From the NCBI GenBank assembly GCA_021798985.1, contig JAJZBI010000034.1, forward strand, positions 1 through 35,964: a DNA stretch of 35,964 bases, in the 5' to 3' direction. Below, piece by piece: positions 8,501-15,982 of the stretch; within the stretch, counting starts at the first letter, position 1; the number at the start of each line of letters is the position of its first letter. Below the pieces are notes generated by a model, which ran no database searches, was not told where the DNA came from, and saw nothing but the letters and a program-made list of their open reading frames with translations. The DNA is from Actinomycetes bacterium. Lineage in GTDB: Bacteria; Actinomycetota; Acidimicrobiia; Acidimicrobiales; Bog-793. The position numbers and the translations under genes are program-made.

Positions 8501-9898
8501 GCGCGCGTCGCGCCCGAGCCGGTCTTGCCACGGGTCCTGGCGACGGTGGAGGTGACGCCCGAGGAGGCGCTCGCGGACGCGGTGCGCGGCCATCTCGAAC
8601 GGATGGGGCCGACCACTCCTGCCGAGCTCGCCGCCCGCATCGGGCCGCTGAGCCCGGCAGCGCTCGAGGTGGCGCTCGTCACCATCGAGGCGACGGGCGG
8701 GGCGCTACGGGTGATGGGCGATCGCTGGTGTGCGCGGCGCCTGGTGGCGCGCATCCACGCCCGCATGCGAGACCGCGAGCGGCGGGCATTCGCGCCCGTC
8801 AGCGTGCAAGATCTCATGCGCTTTTTCTGCCGCTGGCAGCACGTCGCCACGAACACGCGCCTGCTCGGTGCCCGTGGTCTGCTCGAAGTGGTCGACCAGC
8901 TGCAGGGCTACGAGCTCCCGGTCGGCGCGTGGGAAGACGCGGTGCTGGCGGCTCGCGTGGCCCAGTACTCGCCCCGCCTGCTGGACGAGGCCTGCGCGAA
9001 CGGCGAGATTGCGTGGGGCCGTCTGTCAACTCGAGCGGAGGACCCTGAGACGGCTCCCCGCCGCTCGGGGGCGGCGCCTTCGCGAGCGACCCCGCTCAGC
9101 ATCGTGCGCCGGAGCGACCTCGCCTTCTTGCTGGCGGCGTCCCGGGGTTCCAGCCGACCCGCCGAACCGGGACCCGGCGCGACCGGCGAGGTGCTCGAGG
9201 CGCTGCGCGAGCGTGGCGCGCTCTTCTTCGCCGATCTGTGCCGGATCACGGGCCGGTTGCCACTCGAGATCGCCGAGGCGCTCTGGGATGGCGCGGCGCG
9301 CGGCTGGCTCACGGCCGACGGGTTTGCCGCGGTGCGCGGCTTGCTGGCAGGCCGCTACCGCTCGGTGAGCCGGAGCGGCCCTCGCCGCCCCCTGCGCCGC
9401 CTCGGCCGGCCGAGCGCGACGACCCCGGCGCTCTCGCCGGCACTCGCCGGCGGCCGATGGTCCGTGCTCGAGGACGCCGAGCCCGAGGGTTTCGATCCCG
9501 ACGAGCTCGCCGAGGCGGTCGCCACCCAGCTGCTCACCCGCTGGGGGGTGGTCTTCCGGGACCTCGTGTTACGCGAGCTCGGGGCCACGCCCTGGCGGGA
9601 GGTCCTCTGGGCGCTACGGCGGCTCGAGGCCCGCGGCCTCATCCGGGGTGGCCGCTTCGTCGGCGGACCGACGGGCGAGCAGTTCGCGCTGCCCGAGGCG
9701 CTCGAGCAGCTGCGTGCGGTCGCCGCCAGCCCTCCTGATGGGGAGGTCATCCGGCTCTCGGCGGCCGACCCCCTCAACCTCACCGGCATCCTTCTCCCCG
9801 GGCCCCGCATCCCAGCTCTCCGCGGCCGGTCGATCGTGCTGCGCGACGGGCTCGTGCTCGAGGATGCCGAGCCTGCGCCCTCGACCGCCGCCTCCTAG
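5543..9898 (+). CDS. lhr: ATP-dependent helicase Lhr (long form)
   Basis: Superfamily 2 DNA helicase linked to DNA repair, 1451 aa, typical for actinobacterial long Lhr. Helicase core: [15 protein letters not shown], Walker A [9 protein letters not shown], motif Ia [24 protein letters not shown], motif II DEIH, motif III SATQ, motif IV [17 protein letters not shown], motif [18 protein letters not shown], and motif VI [8 protein letters not shown]. The winged-helix/beta-barrel region and long C-terminal domain follow ([52 protein letters not shown]). The GTG start is chosen for its -10 box. It looks intact and has no obvious operon partner downstream. Confidence 0.95.
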   Translation: [1451 protein letters not shown]

Positions 9899-9946
9899 CG
9901 GTCGCAAGAGGACACACCCGATCAGCACGGCGCGCTCGACCGATTA

Positions 9947-9966
9947 GCGATATATCGCGATATGCT
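9947..9966 (+). promoter_or_regulatory. Overlapping palindromes and -10 box of the padR promoter
   Basis: GCGATATATCGC (9947-9958) and ATATCGCGATAT (9952-9963) are two perfect 12-bp palindromes sharing 7 bp. The downstream one runs into the -10 candidate TATGCT (9961-9966). AT-rich palindromes of this ATATCGCGATAT type are usual for PadR regulators, so autorepression is likely. No second copy was seen in front of the RiPP genes. Confidence 0.7.
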
Positions 9967-10013
9967 TGTACGAGACGCTCGCACACGCAGCGCAGCGTCG
10001 TGAGGAGGCTGTG

Positions 10014-10628
10014 ATGTCCCATCGCCGAACTGGCCATCCGCTCGGACCGGCGCGCTTTGCGGCGCGCTCTGAAGCGCGCGCACACCGCCCCCGCCACCGC
10101 CTTGATCCGGCCGGCTTCGGCTCGTGGGCTGGTCCGCCTTTTGCGGGTCCCTTCGGTGGCCGCGGGGGATTCGGGCGCGGACGGGCCCGTCGAGGCGACG
10201 TGCGGGCGGCGATCTTGGCGCTTTTGTCGGAGCGGCCGATGCACGGCTACGAGATGATCCAAGAGCTCGAGGAGCGCACGGAGGGGATGTGGCGGCCCTC
10301 GCCCGGCTCGGTGTACCCGACCCTGTCCTTGCTCGAGGACGAAGGCCTCGTCGAGCACGAAGAGGACCAGGGCAAGCGGAGCTTCCGGCTGACCGACGCG
10401 GGGAGCGAGGCGGCCGCCGACGAGCTAGCGGCACGGGGCGCCCCGTGGCAAGACCTCGGTGCCGGGGCGCCGGCGGGGATCGCTCAGCTGCGCAAGTCGG
10501 CCGGTCAGTTCATGGCGGCCTTCGCGCAGGTGATGCGCAACGGCACGCCCGAACAGCTCGAAGCCGCCGAGAAGGTCTTGAGCGAGGCCCGTCGCAAGCT
10601 CTACTTGCTGCTCGCAGAGGAGGACTGA
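10014..10628 (+). CDS. PadR family transcriptional regulator
   Basis: 204-aa repressor-type regulator. A Gly/Arg-rich N-terminal extension of about 55 residues (FAGPFGGRGGFGRGRARRGDV) precedes the winged helix (AAILALLSERPMHGYEMIQELEERTEGMWRPSPGSVYPTLSLLEDEGLVE, then GKRSFRLTDAG), the standard PadR signature. A C-terminal helix (RKSAGQFMAAFAQVMRNGTPEQLEAAEKVLSEARRKLYLLL) should dimerise. ATG 10014 is chosen because GAGGAGG ends 5 nt before it. The promoter carries overlapping palindromes, so it probably regulates itself. Its effector is unknown, and whether it controls the downstream cluster is open. Confidence 0.88.
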   Translation: MSHRRTGHPLGPARFAARSEARAHRPRHRLDPAGFGSWAGPPFAGPFGGRGGFGRGRARRGDVRAAILALLSERPMHGYEMIQELEERTEGMWRPSPGSVYPTLSLLEDEGLVEHEEDQGKRSFRLTDAGSEAAADELAARGAPWQDLGAGAPAGIAQLRKSAGQFMAAFAQVMRNGTPEQLEAAEKVLSEARRKLYLLLAEED

Positions 10629-10643
10629 GCTGGCGCGGGCCAG

Positions 10644-10649
10644 TAGCGT
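10644..10649 (+). promoter_or_regulatory. -10 box TAGCGT before the 10656 gene
   Basis: TAGCGT is followed by exactly 6 nt and then GTG 10656, the same leaderless spacing as dnaX and lhr. It suggests the accessory cluster begins transcription here rather than by read-through from padR. Confidence 0.55.
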
Positions 10650-10655
10650 CATGGC

Positions 10656-11495
10656 GTGGAGGCCGACCACGATCTGGCTGTCGTCCCCAGGCTGAGCGAG
10701 CGGCAGGCGATCGGTGGGTCGAGCCCGACGGGGCCGCGCCTCATGGTGAGCCCGTTGTGCCTTGGGATGATCGCCCTGCCGGAGACGGTGCTCGCGGCCG
10801 CTCAGCACGGGGTGAACTTCTTCTTCGTGAGCGCCGATCTCCACTGGCCCCGCTACGAGGCCATGCGGGTCGCGGTGCGCGAGTTGGTCCGCGCCGGGGT
10901 ACGGCCACGCGAGTCGATCGTGGTAGCGGTCGCGACCTACGTTCCCCATCCCGACATGGTGGCGGCAGCGCTCGCCGAAGCCGTCGAGGCGCTCGGCCCC
11001 GAGATCGGCCACATCGATGTGGCGGTTGCCGGTGCGGCGACGGCGGCCGACTTCGCGCCGCGCCTCGAGGTCCTGCGCCGGCTGCGGGCGCGCGGTGCCT
11101 TTGGAATCGGTGCCATCGCGATGTCGTTCCACGACGACGTCGCCACCGCCCGCGGGCTCGCCACCGCCGATCTCGATCTCGCGCTCGTCCGCTGCAACGC
11201 GCGTCGCCCCGGTGCGCAGTCGCTCCTGGCGGGAGGGACCGGCACCCAGCGGCGCTTTGTCTTCAAGGCCGCCGCGTCGGTGAGCGCCGCCCAGCGCGCC
11301 GCGGCGCTGGCGGAAGGCCGGGAGGTGGGCGAGCTGTATCGCGACGCCTACCACTTCGCACTGAGCACGCCGGGGGTACACGGCGTGTTGGCTGCGCCCG
11401 AGACGCCCGGCGAACTCGCCGAGATCGCGAGCCTCGCGGGACGCCCGCTGCTCGACCAGCGTGCCTGCCAGCAGATGATCGACCGATCAAGCTGA
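10656..11495 (+). CDS. Divergent aldo/keto-reductase-like protein
   Basis: 279 aa with the repeating beta-alpha pattern of an AKR barrel. The N-terminal part is LMVSPLCLGMIALPETVLAAAQHGVNFFFVSADLHWPRYEAMR, where canonical AKRs have a GxxxxDTAxxYG-type motif. The middle has IDVAVAG and FGIGAIAMSFH. The C-terminus FALSTPGVHGVLAAPETPGELAEI resembles the AKR LS.P.V...I.G..TPEQL segment. The catalytic Asp may survive in SADLHW, but I cannot find the usual Tyr shortly after it, so activity may differ. It is the first gene after padR and precedes the exporter genes on the same strand. It could be a tailoring oxidoreductase of the RiPP cluster, or unrelated. Confidence 0.6.
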   Translation: MEADHDLAVVPRLSERQAIGGSSPTGPRLMVSPLCLGMIALPETVLAAAQHGVNFFFVSADLHWPRYEAMRVAVRELVRAGVRPRESIVVAVATYVPHPDMVAAALAEAVEALGPEIGHIDVAVAGAATAADFAPRLEVLRRLRARGAFGIGAIAMSFHDDVATARGLATADLDLALVRCNARRPGAQSLLAGGTGTQRRFVFKAAASVSAAQRAAALAEGREVGELYRDAYHFALSTPGVHGVLAAPETPGELAEIASLAGRPLLDQRACQQMIDRSS

Positions 11496-11525
11496 CCCTT
11501 GTGGCGCCCCCGGCGCTCTGCCATC

Positions 11526-12782
11526 ATGAGCGCCGCTATGCAAAGGCCGCGCCGGGGAGCGCAAAGGCTGGGCGCATTCGTCGCCACCGCGGCCCTCGGC
11601 CTCGCGCTCGCCGGCTGCTCCGCGCAGAGCGCCGCGTCGGTGCCCCAATCGATCACTGTTGGCACGCTGTATGCGAGCGTGGGGCCGTACGCCCCCTCGT
11701 CGCTTGCGCAGTACCGCGGGCTGCGCTTTTGGGCGAAGCGGGTGAATGAACATGGAGGCACGTACGTCAAGGCATACGGTCGCAAGGTCAAGGTGCGCCT
11801 GATCGCCTACAACGACCAGAGCTCGACCTCCCAGGCGAGCGCGCTCGCTGCCAAGCTCATCGAGCAGGACCACGTCAACATCCTCGTTTCCGACTTCGGC
11901 TCGGTGCTGACCTCGGTCGTCGTGCCGCTCGCCCAGGAGAACGGGGTGCTGCTCTTTGACCCGACGGCCACGGCCCCGGGGTTCTTCACCGAGAGCATCT
12001 TTGGAAACGGCGACCCCGATCTCGTGCTCACCTCCCTGCCGAGCTCGGCGCTGTGGCCGCGGGTGATCTCGACCTACCTGCTGCGCCGGCATCTCGACAA
12101 GGTTGGCATCGTCTATGACGCCAACGACTTCTCCCAGGCCCAGGCGACGACGGTCGAGAACGCGCTCGGTCAGGCGGACGTCATCCCCTCAGTGGTGACC
12201 GCCGTGCCGACGAGCACCAGCTCCTACGCCCAGGTGATCACCTCGATGCGCCAAGCAGGGGTGCAAGCCGTCCTCGAGTTCGGCTACGGCTCCAACGACC
12301 TCGCTTTCCTCGGCGACCTCGCCGCAGCCAACGTGCACTTCCCCTTCGTGTTCACGGCCTTCCCCGGACTGACGCTGCCGACGTTCCTCGACAGCCTCGG
12401 TGCCAAGTCATTGAACGGCATCTACACCTACCTCGGGCCGCCGCTCATCGCCTTCAAGGCGAACTACGGCATGAGCACGGCGCAGTTCCTGCGGGCCTAC
12501 GCGCCAGGTCGTGAGTCGACGGTGAGCGACCTCGACGTCGCGGGCTACGTGGCCGGTCTCGTCGTGCAGGCGACGCTCGCGCACGCCACCGGCCTGACCA
12601 CGGCTGACCTGCGCGCCGCGGCGCACGCGCTCTCGGGCAAGGTCACGACGCTCGCCGGACCGTTCGCGCTCGACACCGCCGGCTCGCAGGTCGGCGAGAT
12701 GATGCCGCTCGCCCGCCTGGTCGCGACGCCGGGCGGCGGCGTGCGCGAGGCCGTGGTGCAACGCGCACCCCAGCAGTCCTAG
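11526..12782 (+). CDS. ABC-type substrate-binding lipoprotein (branched-chain amino acid type)
   Basis: 418 aa from ATG 11526; ATG 11538 is an equally good start. A basic N-terminus, a hydrophobic segment and a lipobox (LALAGC, Cys 27 counted from ATG 11538) predict a lipoprotein anchored outside the membrane. The mature part is a periplasmic-binding-protein type I fold like LivJ/Peripla_BP_6: ITVGTLYASVGPYA, GLRFWAKRVNEHGG, SSTSQASALAAKLIEQDHVNILVSDFGS, KVGIVYDANDFSQAQA and a late DVAGYVAGLVVQATL. No permease or ATPase for amino-acid import is adjacent. The gene ends 16 nt before the NHLM adaptor gene, so it may serve sensing or capture for that cluster (inference). Confidence 0.85.
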   Translation: MSAAMQRPRRGAQRLGAFVATAALGLALAGCSAQSAASVPQSITVGTLYASVGPYAPSSLAQYRGLRFWAKRVNEHGGTYVKAYGRKVKVRLIAYNDQSSTSQASALAAKLIEQDHVNILVSDFGSVLTSVVVPLAQENGVLLFDPTATAPGFFTESIFGNGDPDLVLTSLPSSALWPRVISTYLLRRHLDKVGIVYDANDFSQAQATTVENALGQADVIPSVVTAVPTSTSSYAQVITSMRQAGVQAVLEFGYGSNDLAFLGDLAAANVHFPFVFTAFPGLTLPTFLDSLGAKSLNGIYTYLGPPLIAFKANYGMSTAQFLRAYAPGRESTVSDLDVAGYVAGLVVQATLAHATGLTTADLRAAAHALSGKVTTLAGPFALDTAGSQVGEMMPLARLVATPGGGVREAVVQRAPQQS

Positions 12783-12798
12783 GCACCGGGAGGGGGCG

Positions 12799-13698
12799 AT
12801 GAGCGAGGAGCACGAGCCAGCGGGGGGCGCGCCGAGCGCCACGCGCGAGGCCGAGGCGCCGGCGCCGAGCGCCCCTGTGGGCGGCCCGGGCGGCGCCGGC
12901 CTCTTCCGCCAACAGGCACTGCAGAAGCTGAGCGTCCGTGAGGCACTCGACAGCGCGCTGCGGATCACCTCGGGCCCACTTTGGGTCGCGCTCGCAGCGT
13001 GCCTGCTCGCGGTGGGGGCGGCGCTGGCTTGGGCGATCGCCGGCCAGGCACCGACGACGGTGAGCGCGGTGGGGGTCCTCTTGCCCTCGGCCGGCGTGAT
13101 CGAGGTGCACTCCACGGCGACCGGCGTGGTGAGCAACATGGCGGTCGGCGTGGGGGTCCAGGTCGCCGCCGGCCAGGAGATCGCCACGGTCATCGGCCCG
13201 AACGGCAAGGCGATGGACGTCGACAGCGCCGTCGCCGGTACGATCGACGAGCAGTTCGTCTCCCAGGGCTCCTTTGTCGGCATCGGGACGCCGATCGCCG
13301 AGCTCCTGCCGTCTGACTCACCGCTTTCCGGCGTGATGTTCGTGAGCGGGGCGGCGGGCAAGGTCGTGCAGGTCGGGATGCGCGTCGATGTCTCGCCCTC
13401 GACCGCCCCGGCCTCGCAGTACGGGACGATCAAGGGCATCGTGAACTTCGTGTCGCCGCTGCCGGTGACCCAGCAGAACGTCGTCTCGCTCGTCGGCGAG
13501 CGACAGGGGTTGGTGGGCCTCGTCTCCAAGCTCGGCACGGCACTCGAGGTCGACGTGACCTTGGAGCGCAACCCCAACACGGCGAGCGGCTATGAGTGGA
13601 GCTCGGGATCTGGGCCGGACTTCCCGATCACGCCTGGCACGATCCTGTCCGGCTCGGTGCGGGTGGCGAGCGAAGCGCCGATCAAGTCGGCGTTCTGA
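12799..13698 (+). CDS. NHLM secretion system HlyD-type membrane fusion protein
   Basis: 299-aa adaptor of the three-part exporter used for nitrile-hydratase-leader and Nif11-leader peptides. A Pro/Ala-rich cytoplasmic head is followed by FRQQALQKLSVREALDSALRIT, a typical NHLM adaptor start. Then come one membrane helix (LWVALAACLLAVGAALAWAIAG) and a biotinyl-lipoyl-like barrel (GVIEVHSTATGVVSNMAVGVGVQVAAGQEIATV). The start is supported by a GGGAGGGGG tract just upstream of ATG 12799. It is shorter than classical HlyD and has no long coiled coil, as expected in a monoderm. Confidence 0.85.
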   Translation: MSEEHEPAGGAPSATREAEAPAPSAPVGGPGGAGLFRQQALQKLSVREALDSALRITSGPLWVALAACLLAVGAALAWAIAGQAPTTVSAVGVLLPSAGVIEVHSTATGVVSNMAVGVGVQVAAGQEIATVIGPNGKAMDVDSAVAGTIDEQFVSQGSFVGIGTPIAELLPSDSPLSGVMFVSGAAGKVVQVGMRVDVSPSTAPASQYGTIKGIVNFVSPLPVTQQNVVSLVGERQGLVGLVSKLGTALEVDVTLERNPNTASGYEWSSGSGPDFPITPGTILSGSVRVASEAPIKSAF

Positions 13699-13739
13699 GC
13701 CATGCGTCGAGCGCCGAAGCCCTCTCTTGGTGCACGTCG

Positions 13740-15980
13740 ATGAGCACCGCGCTCGCCGAGCCGGCGGTCAATCGGCGCGTCAAGACGCCGACGCTCTTGC
13801 AGATGGAGGCCACCGAGTGCGGCGCCGCCTCGCTCGGCATGGTGCTCGGCTGCTTCGGCCGCATCGTCCCCTTGGAGGAGCTGCGCGAGGCGTGCGGGAT
13901 CTCCCGGGACGGGAGCAAGGCCGCCAACATCATGAAGGCGGCGCGGCGCTACGGCCTCGTCCCGCACGGCTGGCGCAAAGAGCCGTCCCAGCTTCGGGCC
14001 ATGGACCTGCCGATGATCGTCTTCTGGCAGTTCAACCACTTCTTGGTGGTCGAAGGCTTCCGCAACGGCAAGGTCTACCTGAACGACCCGGCAACCGGGC
14101 CGCGCACGGTTCCAGACGAGGAGTTCGACGTGAACTTCACGGGCATCGCCCTTACCTTTGAGAAGGGCGAGGGCTTCGTGCGGGGCGGCAAGCGGCCTTC
14201 GCTGATCGCCAGTCTTCTCAGCCGGATCGGACGCGCCAAGTCGGCGGTCGCCTTTGCGGTGTTCGCGGGACTCCTGCTCGTGGCACCGGGCGTGGCGGTC
14301 CCGGCGCTGTCGCGGGCGTTCATGGACAGCTTCCTCGTCGGCCAGCGCACCAACTGGCTACCCGTGATCGTGATCGGCATGGCGATCGCCGCGTTCGTGC
14401 AGCTCGTGTTGTCGTGGCTGCAGCAGCTGACGATGCTGCGACTGTCGACCAAGCTCTCGGTGCGCATGTCGGCCGAGACGATCGACCATCTGCTGAAGCT
14501 GCCGGCGTCCTTCTTCGCCCAGCGCGCCCCCGGCGAGCTGGCATTCCGCTCGACCCTCAATGACCAAGTCGCCCAGGCGCTGTCCGGCCCGTTCACCCAG
14601 GCCGTGCTCGGCGTGCTGACCGCGTCGTTCTACTTCGTCTTGATGGCGATCTACGACTGGCAGCTGGCGCTCGTCGTCATCGTCATCGCCCTTGCCAACG
14701 TGATGCTCTTGTCGGTCTCCTCGAAGGCGCGCACGGACCTGTCCCAGCGCTTGACGCGCTCGACCTCCAGCATGTCCGGATCGGTCGCCGGTGGCATCGC
14801 GCTGATCGAGTCCGTGAAGGCGAGCGGTGGCGAGGACGACCTGTTCCGCAGCTGGCTCGGCAAGCTCGCCGACCTCATCGAGTCCCGCCAGCAATACGAG
14901 CGGGTGAGCATCTGGCTCACGGCCGCCCCGACCGTGCTGACCTCGCTGTCGTCCGCGGCAATGCTCGGGATCGGCGCGGTCCAGGTGATGGACGGCCGGA
15001 TCACCCTTGGCACGCTGGTCGCCTTCCAAGCGCTGATGGGCGGCTTCCTCTCTCCGATCGGCCTGTTGGTGTCGAGCTATGGCACCGTGCAGTCCATGGC
15101 GGGCAACCTGGCGCGCCTCGATGACGTGCTGCGGACCCCGCCCGATCCCGAGCTTGACGGCGGCGGGTCTCGCCGTCCTTCCGCACCCCTGCGCTCGGGC
15201 CGGTCCGAGCCCGAGCCTTCCCTCGCCACGCCCCGAGCGGTCGCGGCCAGCCCGGCGGCGCCGCTTCGCGGGGAGCTCGAGCTCGTATCGGTCACCTTTG
15301 GCTACAACCCGCTCGAGGCGCCCCTCATCGAGGAGCTCAGCCTGCACGTCCAGCCGGGCCAGCGCGTCGCCCTCGTCGGCGCGAGCGGGAGCGGCAAGTC
15401 GACCGTGTCCCGGCTCGTCGCCGGGCTGTACAAACCGTGGTCGGGCGAGGTGCGCTTCGACGGGAAGACTCGCAGCGCCATCGACCGGACGGTTCTCGCC
15501 GAAGCCGTTGCGATGGTCGACCAGGACATCTTGCTCTTCGACGGCAGCATCCAGGACAACCTCAGCCTCTGGGACGACGATCTCGGCGAGCTCGACCTGC
15601 TCGCTGCGCTCGAGGACGCGAGCGTCCTCGAGGACGTGCTGGCGCGCCCGGGCGGGCTGCGCAGCCGGGTCGCGGAGGGAGGCAGCAACTTCTCGGGCGG
15701 CCAGCGCCAGCGCCTCGAGATCGCCCGGGCGCTCGCCCGCAACCCGGCGCTGCTCGTGCTCGACGAGGCGACGAGCGCCCTTGATCCCCTCTCAGAAGAG
15801 CTCGTTGACGCCGCGATCCGCCGTCGCGGGTGCACCTGCTTGATCGTTGCCCACCGCCTGTCGACGATCCGCGACAGCGACGAGATCATCGTCCTCGAGC
15901 GCGGCAAGGTCGTCGAGCGCGGGATCCACGACGAGCTCGTCGCCGCCGACGGTGCCTACGCCCGACTGATCGAGAGCTGA
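13740..15980 (+). CDS. NHLM peptidase-containing ABC transporter (C39-TMD-NBD)
   Basis: 746-aa transporter that should cleave the leader after a double glycine and export the core. The C39 peptidase at residues 10-130 has a complete set: Gln21 and Cys27 (LLQMEATECGAAS), His100 (FNHFLVVEG), Asp116 (LNDPATGP). A six-helix membrane domain follows (about 150-460), then a Pro/Ser-rich linker, then the ATPase: Walker A GASGSGKST, signature SGGQRQRL, Walker B LLVLDEATSALD, switch AHRLST. ATG 13740 starts the peptidase without extra sequence. The reading frame is open further upstream, over the adaptor 3' end, but has no better start. Gap to the second transporter gene is 2 nt. Confidence 0.92.
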   Translation: MSTALAEPAVNRRVKTPTLLQMEATECGAASLGMVLGCFGRIVPLEELREACGISRDGSKAANIMKAARRYGLVPHGWRKEPSQLRAMDLPMIVFWQFNHFLVVEGFRNGKVYLNDPATGPRTVPDEEFDVNFTGIALTFEKGEGFVRGGKRPSLIASLLSRIGRAKSAVAFAVFAGLLLVAPGVAVPALSRAFMDSFLVGQRTNWLPVIVIGMAIAAFVQLVLSWLQQLTMLRLSTKLSVRMSAETIDHLLKLPASFFAQRAPGELAFRSTLNDQVAQALSGPFTQAVLGVLTASFYFVLMAIYDWQLALVVIVIALANVMLLSVSSKARTDLSQRLTRSTSSMSGSVAGGIALIESVKASGGEDDLFRSWLGKLADLIESRQQYERVSIWLTAAPTVLTSLSSAAMLGIGAVQVMDGRITLGTLVAFQALMGGFLSPIGLLVSSYGTVQSMAGNLARLDDVLRTPPDPELDGGGSRRPSAPLRSGRSEPEPSLATPRAVAASPAAPLRGELELVSVTFGYNPLEAPLIEELSLHVQPGQRVALVGASGSGKSTVSRLVAGLYKPWSGEVRFDGKTRSAIDRTVLAEAVAMVDQDILLFDGSIQDNLSLWDDDLGELDLLAALEDASVLEDVLARPGGLRSRVAEGGSNFSGGQRQRLEIARALARNPALLVLDEATSALDPLSEELVDAAIRRRGCTCLIVAHRLSTIRDSDEIIVLERGKVVERGIHDELVAADGAYARLIES

Positions 15981-15982
15981 CG

